Origin: an uncultured Desulfovibrio sp.
GTDB lineage: Bacteria > Desulfobacterota > Desulfovibrionia > Desulfovibrionales > Desulfovibrionaceae
Assembly (NCBI GenBank): GCA_910587035.1
Contig: CAJUMQ010000003.1
Span: forward strand, 62,001 to 126,000
Reading direction: 5' to 3'
Length of the DNA: 64,000 nucleotides
The notes beneath the pieces were generated by a model, which made no database searches, was not told where the DNA came from, and saw only the letters and a list, made by a program, of their open reading frames with translations. Shown here piece by piece: positions 1-8,269 of this stretch. The translations under genes and the position numbers were made by a program. Every line of letters begins with the position of its first letter. Positions within the stretch are counted from its first letter, which is position 1.

Positions 1-7
1 AAACAGG

Positions 8-1114
8 TTATCTGCCATCCGCTGGCAGCATATTGGCTGCCCTTGCAAATTCGTTATAGGCCACCTGGCATCTGTTAAAAGCTGTTGCCAGCTCCCTTTT
101 TTGGCGATTGTGAAAGCCTTCATCAAGAGCTGTGCGCAAGGTGTCAACATAGGCTGAACCTGTCCTGAGAAAAGCGCGATACAGCCTCTCAAGGGATGGC
201 GGAGCAGGAAATGGCGGCTTGCCGCCATGAATGATCAACTCCGCCATGCTCTGGCAGATGGGCGCCACAATATCTCTTGTGGCCGCGCCGCTTTTTAAAA
301 GATTTGCCACCTGCCTGCCCTGGGCAAGAATTTGCCTGGCTGTCAAAATCTGTCTTTCCAGCGGATCGCCGGCAATAAGCGCGGATTCTGCCTCCTGCGC
401 CCTTTTCTCCACTATGCCGAGCCACGAATCCCGGGCCTTGATAAAGCTGGCATGTTCATCACCCAGTTTTGCGCAAATTTCCCTGCCCTGCCTGCCATCA
501 TCGCGAATGGTGTCATCGCGTATGTATTTCTCAAGATCCCGATAATGCCCAAGCATGTTGGCAAGAGCCTTGTCCATGGCCAAAAGGGCGCTTGCCATAT
601 CCTCCGCTTCCTGTTTGTCAAACAGTCCCTGCTCCGGCTCCATGGCCCTGGCATCTCTTTTGCGCCCTTTTATACGCGGGGAGGGCGGAAGTTGCCAGTT
701 GAGTGCATAAATATCGGCATTATGGCGCAGAATCTCCGGCAAAGCATAATATCCTGCCGAAAAAATACCCACCGCCCGGTTTCTGAATGCCAGCAGCCTG
801 GCAGCTGTTTCGCGTTCCTCCACGCTAAGCGCTCGTTTGTCCTGCCCTAGCCAGGGCGCCTTGGCCTCCGGTGCTGGACTGGCAACTTGCGTATCAGTCT
901 GCCCATCACCAGCGGCCGGTCTGGGTTCTTTTTGCGAGGCAGGTGCAACCGGGGTGATATCATCCTTCTGTTGTGTTTGCTGCTTTTGTTCAGCCTGTTC
1001 TTTGGCGGAATCGCAGGCGTTTATAAACATAAATCCTGCAAACAGAATTGTCAGAAAAATGAAACGGCATAAAGGAAAAGGGTTAGCCCCCTGAACAGGG
1101 CTGTTTTTAGACAT
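8..1114 (-). CDS. Probable outer-surface lipoprotein, DUF3829-like
   Basis: This encodes about 368 residues. A hydrophobic N-terminal segment ends in a lipobox-like FINAC, so Cys would be lipidated and the protein anchored in a membrane facing the periplasm or outside. A Gln/Pro/Ala-rich low-complexity linker follows. The rest is predicted helical and charged, resembling DUF3829 (YiiG-like) lipoproteins; this family match is from memory of the pattern, and the function is unknown. The ATG at 1114 was chosen because it overlaps the stop of the upstream HAD gene by 8 bases, a translational-coupling arrangement; an in-frame start 18 bases further upstream exists. It is the last gene of the six-gene surface-sugar run. 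Confidence 0.7.
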   Translation of the reverse strand: MSKNSPVQGANPFPLCRFIFLTILFAGFMFINACDSAKEQAEQKQQTQQKDDITPVAPASQKEPRPAAGDGQTDTQVASPAPEAKAPWLGQDKRALSVEERETAARLLAFRNRAVGIFSAGYYALPEILRHNADIYALNWQLPPSPRIKGRKRDARAMEPEQGLFDKQEAEDMASALLAMDKALANMLGHYRDLEKYIRDDTIRDDGRQGREICAKLGDEHASFIKARDSWLGIVEKRAQEAESALIAGDPLERQILTARQILAQGRQVANLLKSGAATRDIVAPICQSMAELIIHGGKPPFPAPPSLERLYRAFLRTGSAYVDTLRTALDEGFHNRQKRELATAFNRCQVAYNEFARAANMLPADGR

Positions 1115-1745
1115 GAGCCTTGATCCAGTCATTCAGGGGGATCAGATCATCGCTCCAGGGAAAGTCTCCGCCGCGCCACTGCGAACCGACCCCATAGAAA
1201 TTTGTACCAACTGCCAGGGCCGCGTCGCGATCCGTCACAGCATCGCCAACCATCAGCGTCTCGCCGGGCAAAACCCTGGCATCCTCCGTGACAATGATGC
1301 GCAAAAGCTCGGCTTTTGGTGGGGGCGACCCGTAGATGCCATTGAAATAACCGGCAATGTGCCTTTCTCCCAGCACAAGATTCAATTCCTCCCTGGGCGC
1401 GCCGGAACAGACATACATGGGTAGTTTGCCATGCCACATTTTCAGAGTTTCAACGGCTCCGGGGATAAAGTCGCAGCGGCGCACCTCATCCAGGGCATAC
1501 TCGGCAAATTTTCGGCCCCATTCTTCATTTTCGGCAGGTGTTATTTCCCTGCCCAGTATCTCCTTGAAAAACCAGGCGAATTTCAAATATCTGCTGACTC
1601 CGCCATGGTAGGAGTGATAGGCCACAAGCCTGTCCGCCGCCGCCCTGCCATAGGGCTCGGCCAGTCTGGCAAAGGCGCGGGTTTTAACCGGAACACTGTC
1701 CAGCAACACGCCGTCACAATCAAAAGCAAGACATTTTAATGCCAT
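1107..1745 (-). CDS. HAD-superfamily phosphatase
   Basis: A 212-residue HAD hydrolase of the phosphoglycolate-phosphatase-like subgroup. All four HAD motifs are visible: the nucleophile motif FDCDGVLLDS near residue 8, the Ser of VCSGAPREEL, the Lys of PPKAELL and the acidic MVGDAVTDRDAA. A helical cap sits between motifs I and II. The ATG at 1745 is preferred because GGAG lies 7 bases before it; the ATG at 1757 contains that GGAG. In this operon, between a CMP-sugar transferase and an acetyltransferase, its likely substrate is a phosphorylated sugar-acid intermediate, analogous to KdsC in Kdo synthesis. That role is inferred. Confidence 0.85.
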   Translation of the reverse strand: MALKCLAFDCDGVLLDSVPVKTRAFARLAEPYGRAAADRLVAYHSYHGGVSRYLKFAWFFKEILGREITPAENEEWGRKFAEYALDEVRRCDFIPGAVETLKMWHGKLPMYVCSGAPREELNLVLGERHIAGYFNGIYGSPPPKAELLRIIVTEDARVLPGETLMVGDAVTDRDAALAVGTNFYGVGSQWRGGDFPWSDDLIPLNDWIKAHV

Positions 1746-1765
1746 TTGCAACTCCATTTACCAGT

Positions 1766-2389
1766 TCAGCGCCTTCTGCCAATTTCATGAGCCGGCACAC
1801 CGCCAACTATTGAAAAAGGGGCCACATTGCGTGTCACCACCGCGCCAGCGCCAACAATGGCCCCACGGCCAATGCGCACATCCGGCGTTATGACGCAATT
1901 GGCGCCAATCCAGACATCATCTTCAATTATCACTTTTCCCCTATTATGGCCTTGTCTCATTATAGGCACATCGGGCACATCAAAGCGATGATTGGCTGCC
2001 CGAATGACAGTGCCGGGGCCAATGGCGGCATGGGCGCCAATCTCGATAACTCCATTGTCCGCTCCAATATTCACACAAGGCGAAATTGACACATTCTCGC
2101 CAATTACCAGTTGTCCGCTGGCGGCTGTTAAAAAACAGCCACGGCCTATGCGCGCGCCATTGCCAAGAGCAATGTTCTTCATGCCCGCTATTGTCTGGCA
2201 TACAGAAAAACGCGCGCTGCCGCAGCTTTTAAAAAACCAGCGCCAGGCCAGCCAGCGTAAGGCTGTGCCAACAGGTGTGGGAATCCACGAAAAAAAGGCA
2301 ATCCACAGCTCCTCCAGAGCCTGGGTCATTCTCTGCATGATTCCTGGCATATGTGGGAGCGCGACTTTTGATTGATCACAAGGCATCAT
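1766..2389 (-). CDS. Hexapeptide-repeat O-acetyltransferase (left-handed beta-helix)
   Basis: A 207-residue protein whose C-terminal two thirds show imperfect hexapeptide repeats ([LIV]-G-x4 rungs, for example the IGRGCF, IGENVS, IGAHAA and IGPGTV stretches) ending in the [11 protein letters not shown] and [11 protein letters not shown] pattern typical of sugar O-acetyltransferases of the WbbJ/NodL kind. They use acetyl-CoA to modify surface polysaccharide sugars. The start codon overlaps the stop of the KdsB-like gene (ATGATG/TGA), so the two are translationally coupled; no strong Shine-Dalgarno sequence is visible. The acceptor is probably the sugar produced by this operon, but the sequence does not show which one. 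Confidence 0.85.
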   Translation of the reverse strand: MMPCDQSKVALPHMPGIMQRMTQALEELWIAFFSWIPTPVGTALRWLAWRWFFKSCGSARFSVCQTIAGMKNIALGNGARIGRGCFLTAASGQLVIGENVSISPCVNIGADNGVIEIGAHAAIGPGTVIRAANHRFDVPDVPIMRQGHNRGKVIIEDDVWIGANCVITPDVRIGRGAIVGAGAVVTRNVAPFSIVGGVPAHEIGRRR

Positions 2390-3162
2390 CTTTGCGCGCC
2401 ATATTTCTCCATGAGATCATCATGATCCATAAGTTTGGCAACCCGGGCCAGATCTTCCGGGGTATCCACGCTCCATGTGCGGAAAGCGCATGGGGCCATA
2501 CGCACCTTTTCGCCATGTTCGAGAATGCGCAGCATGTCGACGCTTTCATATATTTCGAGGGGGCTTTCCTCCATTTCATTAAAACGCAGCAGATAATCCC
2601 TGCGGAAGGGAATAACGCAAACCTGCTTGCGCATGGGCACCTTGTCCGAGCCTTTTTTGCGGGATGGGATTGGCTCACGCGAGAAATAGAGGGCATCATT
2701 GTTGCGATCCACCACAACCTTGACCTCATTGGGGTCCTCGAATTCCTCAATGGTGTCCATTTCCGCCATCAGATTGACAACATTCACGGTGGGGTCATCG
2801 AGCATGGGTTTTACGGCAGCCTCGATCATTTCCGGCCTGACCATTGGCTCATCCCCCTGCACCATCACAACTATATCGACCTTTTTGCCTGTGCCTTCCT
2901 CGATTTTTAGCAGAGCTTCGGCGGTTCTTGTGGAGCAGCGCACATGCCTGTCTGAAGTCATGACGCACTTGAGACCGGCATCCTCACAGTAATTTTCGAT
3001 AATTGCATCGCATGTGGCCACCCAGGTGCCGGAAAGCACGGGACTCATGGCTGTGCGAAAAGCCACATGCCCAACCATGGGCACATTATGGATCAGGGCA
3101 AGCGGTTTTCCGGGAAAACGGCTGGAGCCCATTCGGGCTGGTATGATTGCGATAATATTCAT
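2386..3162 (-). CDS. KdsB-like CMP-sugar-acid cytidylyltransferase
   Basis: A 258-residue nucleotidyltransferase with the KdsB N-terminal signature [14 protein letters not shown] and a [10 protein letters not shown] metal-site segment. KdsB couples CTP to 3-deoxy-manno-octulosonate for lipopolysaccharide inner core. The substrate-facing segment here reads [15 protein letters not shown], whereas typical KdsB proteins carry a His-x-SGTDR-x-AE segment, so this is a diverged member that may activate a different ulosonic acid. AAGGAG lies 7 bases before the ATG. A housekeeping kdsB elsewhere in the genome would support a specialised role. Family assignment is firm; substrate is open. Confidence 0.85.
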   Translation of the reverse strand: MNIIAIIPARMGSSRFPGKPLALIHNVPMVGHVAFRTAMSPVLSGTWVATCDAIIENYCEDAGLKCVMTSDRHVRCSTRTAEALLKIEEGTGKKVDIVVMVQGDEPMVRPEMIEAAVKPMLDDPTVNVVNLMAEMDTIEEFEDPNEVKVVVDRNNDALYFSREPIPSRKKGSDKVPMRKQVCVIPFRRDYLLRFNEMEESPLEIYESVDMLRILEHGEKVRMAPCAFRTWSVDTPEDLARVAKLMDHDDLMEKYGAQR

Positions 3163-3238
3163 TTTATCTCCTTAATGTTATGCATGAGATTCTGCGGGCT
3201 TCACAGTTCCGGAATATCTGGCCATTAATGCTCCAGAT

Positions 3239-4156
3239 TCAACTTTGGCCACTGTCGACAAGATAACCGCCCTCGGCCTGCAATTCGGGATGGAGCGCCC
3301 TGTGTTCAGCCTCCATGACCCTGAGAATGCCCTGCCCCAGATCCACTGTAAGGGGCGGAACCAGCTTGCGGCCCACTCTTGGCATGAAGGCATATGGTGT
3401 TATCTGGTAATGGCCGCTGTTGGGATCATTCTCGTATTCAATCACCAGCTCTTTACCGAGCATCTCGCCAATCATCTTGAAAAGATCGCCTACACGCATG
3501 GGCTGATTGCCGGAGATTATGATATTCTGATTGGCAAATTCCGGCGCGAGAATCGCAAGTGTTGCCGTTGATGCATCATCCACATGCACATATTCGCGCA
3601 ATGCAGTGGGAGAGCCATAATATTTGATGATGCCAGTGGTGAGCGCCTCATGCACGAAACGCTCAATGGCGTTGCGCTGATCCGCCCTTGGCCCATACAG
3701 GGAGCCATAGCGCAAAATTGTATAGGGCAAGCCGAAGGTCGCCTGATAATTTTCTATATAGATCTCGCTTGCCTGCTTGCTGCAGCGGTAAAAACCGCCA
3801 GATTTGCCATAGACATAGAGGGATGAGGCGAATATGTATCTTTGCACATTGGCCTTGCGACAGGCCTCCAGCACAGTGACATTGCCAAGCACATTGATTT
3901 TTGCCGTATCGATGGGTCTCGCATTGGCTTCGCCAATATCGGCTATACCAGCATAATTGAATACCATGTCGGCATGGCGAACAGCCTCATCCACCACTTT
4001 TTCATCCAGGATGCTGCCGATGATCATTTGCTGATCCGGTCTCAGCCATGGGGATGGCCGCGTATCCACTATGGTAACACTGTGGCCGGCATCAGTCAGT
4101 TTGTCGCAGATATGGGATCCCAAAAAGCCGGAACCACCAAATACAGTCATTCGCAC
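3239..4156 (-). CDS. NAD-dependent epimerase/dehydratase (extended SDR)
   Basis: A 305-residue extended short-chain dehydrogenase/reductase. The Rossmann dinucleotide motif GGSGFLGSH is at the N-terminus, the catalytic YxxxK is YRCSK near residue 140 with an upstream SSLYVYG segment, and the LRYGSLYGPR and REYVHVDD motifs are typical of GalE/RmlB-type enzymes. It would oxidise, epimerise or dehydrate an NDP- or free sugar. The chosen GTG at 4156 sits 7 bases after AAAAGGAG; the ATG at 4150 is a close alternative. It lies 13 bases after the aldolase and 76 bases before the CMP-transferase, so it is in the same transcription unit. Substrate is not evident. Confidence 0.85.
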   Translation of the reverse strand: MRMTVFGGSGFLGSHICDKLTDAGHSVTIVDTRPSPWLRPDQQMIIGSILDEKVVDEAVRHADMVFNYAGIADIGEANARPIDTAKINVLGNVTVLEACRKANVQRYIFASSLYVYGKSGGFYRCSKQASEIYIENYQATFGLPYTILRYGSLYGPRADQRNAIERFVHEALTTGIIKYYGSPTALREYVHVDDASTATLAILAPEFANQNIIISGNQPMRVGDLFKMIGEMLGKELVIEYENDPNSGHYQITPYAFMPRVGRKLVPPLTVDLGQGILRVMEAEHRALHPELQAEGGYLVDSGQS

Positions 4157-4169
4157 CAGCTGTCTCCTT

Positions 4170-4949
4170 TTAATCCGGCCTTTGAGCCGCGCTCCACAAA
4201 AAAACCGAATCAATGCCATAGGCTATAAAGCGCGCGCCTGCCGCGATTTCCCTTTTCAATGCCTGGGGATCAGGCTGCACTATATGCAGGCCCATTCGCA
4301 CCCCATGTCTGGCGCAGGCCGCGGCTATGCGATCCATAGCCTCCTTGAAATCGGGATGATCGAATCTGCCAGTCAGCCCCATTGAGCCGGACAGATCATA
4401 CGGACCAACCATTATGGCATCCAGACGTTTATGAGCCAGAATTTCATCGAGATTATCCACTGCGCGAATATGCTCGATCTGGGCCACCAGGAATATCTCC
4501 GGCGCAAACTCCGCGCGATATTTTTCAAAATTTCGCCCAAAGGCATTTGCCCGGCAAAAGCCCACGCCACGGTATGCCGGGGCATGCCCCTCCTTGCGCC
4601 AAAAATCCTGACCTGGATATGTGGACTCATTTATGGCGGCATCCAGTTGCGCAAAGCTCTCAATCATGGGAAATATCAGTCCCTGGCTGCCAGCCTCAAG
4701 CGCTGCCTTGATCCATGTTTTTTCCGCCTGCGGCAGTCTGGCGAATGGCGCAGCTCCACCACATTCGATGGCCCTGAAAATATTGGGCAGTATATCGGCC
4801 CCAAAACTGCCATGCTCCATATCCACAGCCACCCAGTCATAGCCGCATCCAGCCATGAGCTCAGCCACATCGGGCGATGGCAGCTGTAGCCAGGTGCCCA
4901 CGGTGGCCTGGCCTTCAGCCAATTTTGCTCTTATCTGCTTCACATCCAT
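4170..4949 (-). CDS. HpcH/HpaI-family pyruvate aldolase
   Basis: A 259-residue class II, metal-dependent aldolase of the HpcH/HpaI (2-dehydro-3-deoxy acid aldolase) family. Diagnostic segments are GTWLQL, the catalytic VDMEHG, the metal-site QIEH and VGPYDLSGSMG. Such enzymes join or split pyruvate and an aldehyde, giving 2-keto-3-deoxy acids. The ATG at 4949 (MDVKQIRAKL) is preferred over a longer reading because the family starts here and AGGA lies upstream. It is the first gene of an operon with a CMP-transferase and phosphatase, which suggests a synthetic role in making an ulosonic acid rather than catabolism; this is inference. Confidence 0.85.
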   Translation of the reverse strand: MDVKQIRAKLAEGQATVGTWLQLPSPDVAELMAGCGYDWVAVDMEHGSFGADILPNIFRAIECGGAAPFARLPQAEKTWIKAALEAGSQGLIFPMIESFAQLDAAINESTYPGQDFWRKEGHAPAYRGVGFCRANAFGRNFEKYRAEFAPEIFLVAQIEHIRAVDNLDEILAHKRLDAIMVGPYDLSGSMGLTGRFDHPDFKEAMDRIAAACARHGVRMGLHIVQPDPQALKREIAAGARFIAYGIDSVFLWSAAQRPD

Positions 4950-5161
4950 ATATTTACCATTCCTGTTTGCAATGATGGTGGATATATTTGAACTGGGCCC
5001 ACCAGGCGGCAGGTGGCACCCCTTTAAAAGGATAGCCCGGCATCTTTTCCTGCGCAATATCCCCAACAGGTGGCAGTGGTGACAACAGCAAAAAAAATGC
5101 TTAAAACAAGGCGCCTTTGACAGCCTCTAAAGTAAATATAGCGAACATACTGGAAATGATT
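4950..5161. promoter_or_regulatory. Divergent intergenic region, surface-sugar operon / typA
   Basis: This 212-base gap must hold the outward promoters for the aldolase operon (minus) and typA (plus). A TTGACA at 5117-5122 could be a -35 for typA, but the following -10 candidates (TATAGC, TAAATA) have short spacing, so the assignment is weak. No recognised riboswitch or RNA gene is seen. Confidence 0.3.
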
Positions 5162-6997
5162 ATGGAACAGAACAAAAACCTGCGCAATGTGGCCATCATA
5201 GCCCATGTTGATCATGGCAAAACCACCCTTGTGGACGCACTTTTCAAGCAAAGCGGCGTATTCCGCGCTGATCAGCGTGTTGATGACCGAGTTATGGACA
5301 ACATGGATCTTGAGCGCGAAAGAGGCATTACCATTGCCGCAAAAAATTGCGCCGTGCAATGGCAGGGCGTCAAGATTAATATAATAGACACACCGGGCCA
5401 TGCCGACTTTGGAGGCGAGGTCGAAAGATCCCTGTCCATGGCCAGCGGCGCTATTCTCCTCGTTGATTCCTCGGAGGGCCCCCTCCCCCAGACCCGATTT
5501 GTGCTGAAAAAGACTCTCGAGGCGGGTTTGCCCGTGATTGTTGTGGTCAACAAGATTGACCGCAAGGATGCCAGACCCCAGGAAGTATTAAATGAGATAT
5601 ACGACCTTTTTATAGATCTGGGTGCAAACGAGGATCAGCTTGAGTTCCCGGTTCTTTACGCCATTGGCCGCGATGGTGTGGCCATGAACAACCCTGATGA
5701 CAAGCCAGAAAGTCTTGCGCCCCTCTTTGAAGCCATCATCAATAAGATCCCGGGGCCGGAATATGATCCTGACCAGCCATTTCAGATGCTGGTGGCAGAC
5801 CTGGATTATTCGGACTATCTGGGACGCCTGGCAGTGGGACGCATCATGCATGGTTCCGTGCATTGCCGCGATGCCCTGGCCTGCATTGGCGAGGATGGCA
5901 CTCCCAAACCACTGCGCGTCAGCAAGCTGCAGGTGTACAATGGTCTGCAAGTTTGCGAGGTGGAAAAAGCCATGCCCGGCGACATTGTGGTGCTGGCCGG
6001 CATTGAGGATGTAACCATTGGCGACACCATCTGCACACGAGACAATCCCGCAGCATTGCCCAGAATAAGGGTGGATGAACCCACAGTTTCCATGCGCTTT
6101 GGAATCAACACATCACCTTTGGCCGGACGGGAAGGCAAAATAGTTCAAAGCCGGTCAATTGAGGAACGCCTGCTCAAGGAAAGCCTGCGCAATGTGGCCA
6201 TCCGCGTAGAGCCCACGCCAGATCATGAGGCATTTCTTGTCAAGGGGCGGGGTGAATTTCAGCTTGCCATCCTCATAGAAACCATGCGGAGAGAAGGTTT
6301 TGAACTTTCTGTCGGCCGCCCTGAGGTAATCATCAAGAAGGATGCCCAGGGCAATGTGCTTGAACCCATCGAGCATCTATACATTGATTGCGATGAAAAT
6401 TTTATGGGGGTTGTCACTGACAAGCTTGCCCAGCGCAAGGGCAGGCTGCTCAACTGCACCAATGGCGGCACGGGCCGTGTGCGCCTTGAGTTTTCCGTGC
6501 CTTCGCGCGGACTCATTGGCTACAGGGATGAATTTTTGACAGATACCCGCGGCACAGGCATCATGAATTCCTATCTCGAGGGCTATGATCAATGGCGGGG
6601 GGATTTTCCCACCCGCTACACAGGCTCCATTGTTGCCGACAGGCCGGGATCGGCAGTCGCGTATGCCCTTTTTAACCTTGAGCCACGGGGCATTCTCTTT
6701 GTGGAGCCAGGCGACCCTGTATATGAAGGCATGATTGTTGGCGAACACAATAGGGACAATGACATTGATGTCAACGCTACAAAGGAAAAAAAGCTTACCA
6801 ACCTCAGGGCTGCGGGCAAGGATGAGAATGTCATTCTCACGCCAGTTAAACGCATGAGCCTTGAGCGGGCGATCCATTTTGTGCGCGAGGATGAGCTTGT
6901 GGAGGTCACGCCCCAGTCCGTGCGGCTGCGCAAGGTCGAGTTATCAGCTCTCAAAAGATACCAGAATGCCGGCAGAGCAGCCAAAGCCAAGAATTAG
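5162..6997 (+). CDS. typA: Ribosome-associated GTPase TypA/BipA
   Basis: A 611-residue translational GTPase. The G1 motif is [10 protein letters not shown]3 is DTPGH, G4 is NKID, and EF-G-like domains follow, ending in the BipA C-terminal region ([26 protein letters not shown]). It acts on the ribosome in 50S maturation and in stress or low-temperature growth. Length matches the family. The ATG at 5162 ([12 protein letters not shown]) fits family starts and follows GGAAA; an in-frame upstream start is unlikely. It stands alone, followed by a strong bidirectional terminator. Confidence 0.95.
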   Translation: MEQNKNLRNVAIIAHVDHGKTTLVDALFKQSGVFRADQRVDDRVMDNMDLERERGITIAAKNCAVQWQGVKINIIDTPGHADFGGEVERSLSMASGAILLVDSSEGPLPQTRFVLKKTLEAGLPVIVVVNKIDRKDARPQEVLNEIYDLFIDLGANEDQLEFPVLYAIGRDGVAMNNPDDKPESLAPLFEAIINKIPGPEYDPDQPFQMLVADLDYSDYLGRLAVGRIMHGSVHCRDALACIGEDGTPKPLRVSKLQVYNGLQVCEVEKAMPGDIVVLAGIEDVTIGDTICTRDNPAALPRIRVDEPTVSMRFGINTSPLAGREGKIVQSRSIEERLLKESLRNVAIRVEPTPDHEAFLVKGRGEFQLAILIETMRREGFELSVGRPEVIIKKDAQGNVLEPIEHLYIDCDENFMGVVTDKLAQRKGRLLNCTNGGTGRVRLEFSVPSRGLIGYRDEFLTDTRGTGIMNSYLEGYDQWRGDFPTRYTGSIVADRPGSAVAYALFNLEPRGILFVEPGDPVYEGMIVGEHNRDNDIDVNATKEKKLTNLRAAGKDENVILTPVKRMSLERAIHFVREDELVEVTPQSVRLRKVELSALKRYQNAGRAAKAKN

Positions 6998-7005
6998 AAA
7001 TCCAT

Positions 7006-7032
7006 AAAAAGGCCCCCGAGTGGGGGCCTTTT
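7006..7032. terminator. Bidirectional rho-independent terminator (typA / TRAP)
   Basis: A perfect stem AAAAAGGCCCCC with loop GAGT and the complementary arm GGGGGCCTTTTT lies between the convergent stops of typA and the second TRAP binding-protein gene. The A- and T-runs on both sides allow it to work in both directions. Confidence 0.92.
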
Positions 7033-7034
7033 TG

Positions 7035-8093
7035 TTACTGCTTCTCCTGCGGATGCCATTCTGGCAAACCGCATGCTTTCAAATACTCGTTTATTGCGTC
7101 AATGCCGCCAATATTTTCAGCCGCTTCTGGCCAAACCTTTGAGACAGCGACATCCCGCCATGGAGATTCATCATCAACAGTGGTGATATGCACTCCTTCG
7201 GTTATTAGTGCATTTTTTGCCATCGCGTTCATCTCCTTCTGATACTGGAGAGAAAGCTCCTGGATATGCCTGCCCGCATTGATCAGAATTTCCTGATCGT
7301 TCTTTGAAAGGCTGTTGAACAATGAGGCATTGATGACAAGAGGCTGGAGATTGTACAGATAATGCAGCTCAGTTATGTATTTCTGTCCGGCATCGTGAAA
7401 TTTCATGGTGCGGAAGCCGTTATAATCATAACATTGGCCGTCAACCATGTTGTTTTTCAGGGCATTTCTGGTCATTGGCCATGCAAGCGGCATGGGAATG
7501 GCCCCCAGGGCACGATAGGTTTTTATCATTACCATGCTTTGGGGCACCCTGATACGCAAGCCACGCAGATCCTCAATATTTTTGATTGGATGTATGCTGT
7601 TTGAAATATAGCGGTAGCCATAATATGTCCACGCAAGAATGCGCAGATTGGCTTTTTCCGCATAGGAATTAAGAAGTTCCGCGGCTTTGCCAGTTGTGCC
7701 GCGCACAACGGCATCCACATCCGGGAAAATGTAGGGTAATGTCACAATGCCAAGCCCCTGGACCATGGGGGCGAGATTGCCCACGCCGCCTATGGCCATC
7801 TCCAGCTTGCCTGTCTGGACACGGTGAAACTGATAGGTTTCATCTGCGTCCAGGCCGCCGCTATATGCCAGGCGCACATTTATATCACCCTTGCTTTCCT
7901 GCAGAACATAATTCTTAAAAGCAATCCCCAAAAGCCCCATTTCCGAATCTTCCGGATCGCCAACGCTTAAATCCAGAGTAATCGGTTTTTGTGGTGCTAC
8001 CGGAGCTGCTTTTTTGGCATTGCCAGATGCCGCAAAGGCCGTGCCGGTCAAGACTGCCATGCTCAAAAGCAGGCAAAGAAAATATTTTTTCAT
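7035..8093 (-). CDS. TRAP transporter substrate-binding protein, DctP family (second copy)
   Basis: A 352-residue periplasmic binding protein with an N-terminal signal peptide (MKKYFLCLLLSMAVL, cleaved after an AFA-type site). The DctP fold is indicated by RIRVPQSMVMIKTYRALGA and the downstream LVINASLFNSL. It is a paralogue of the DctP encoded at 10267-11277: both begin the mature domain with VGDPEDSE and share the SKGD, GG(I/V)xNL and LRxLxWTYxxxRYISNS(I/K)HPIK segments. AGGAG precedes the ATG by 7 bases. It lies 176 bases after dctM, behind two stem-loops, so its level may be set separately from the permease. Ligand is probably an organic acid. Confidence 0.88.
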   Translation of the reverse strand: MKKYFLCLLLSMAVLTGTAFAASGNAKKAAPVAPQKPITLDLSVGDPEDSEMGLLGIAFKNYVLQESKGDINVRLAYSGGLDADETYQFHRVQTGKLEMAIGGVGNLAPMVQGLGIVTLPYIFPDVDAVVRGTTGKAAELLNSYAEKANLRILAWTYYGYRYISNSIHPIKNIEDLRGLRIRVPQSMVMIKTYRALGAIPMPLAWPMTRNALKNNMVDGQCYDYNGFRTMKFHDAGQKYITELHYLYNLQPLVINASLFNSLSKNDQEILINAGRHIQELSLQYQKEMNAMAKNALITEGVHITTVDDESPWRDVAVSKVWPEAAENIGGIDAINEYLKACGLPEWHPQEKQ

Positions 8094-8134
8094 TTAATCT
8101 CCTGAACTACCAGATTTGGCAAAATTGCTTCTAG

Positions 8135-8162
8135 TGTCGCGTCAAGCGACAATAGTCGCAAA
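8135..8162. promoter_or_regulatory. Clustered TGTCGC/GCGACA half-sites
   Basis: TGTCGC-gtcaa-GCGACA is a perfect inverted repeat, and GCGAC-aata-GTCGC overlaps it, giving three half-sites in 28 bases just upstream of the second dctP. The reverse-strand reading TTTGCGAC resembles the palindrome before the aldehyde dehydrogenase gene at 54624. It looks like a regulator site; no regulator can be named. Confidence 0.35.
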
Positions 8163-8199
8163 CCCGATCAGGGATTGCGCGCCGCCAGCGGCGGCGTGA

Positions 8200-8229
8200 G
8201 CAAAGCAAAAACCACGTTTTTTGCTTTGC
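8200..8229. terminator. Stem-loop between dctM and second dctP
   Basis: GCAAAGCAAAAA, loop CCACG, TTTTTTGCTTTGC form a 12-base-pair stem downstream of dctM (minus). It resembles a terminator or mRNA-processing/stabilising hairpin inside the TRAP operon. Confidence 0.55.
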
Positions 8230-8235
8230 GATCTT

Positions 8236-8261
8236 CATGTTTTTACGACAGTAAAAACATG
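8236..8261. terminator. Second stem-loop downstream of dctM
   Basis: CATGTTTTTAC, loop GACA, GTAAAAACATG form a perfect 11-base-pair stem immediately after the dctM stop. Together with the neighbouring hairpin it should reduce read-through or protect the dctM mRNA end. No long U-run follows. Confidence 0.5.
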
Positions 8262-8269
8262 ACATCTCC

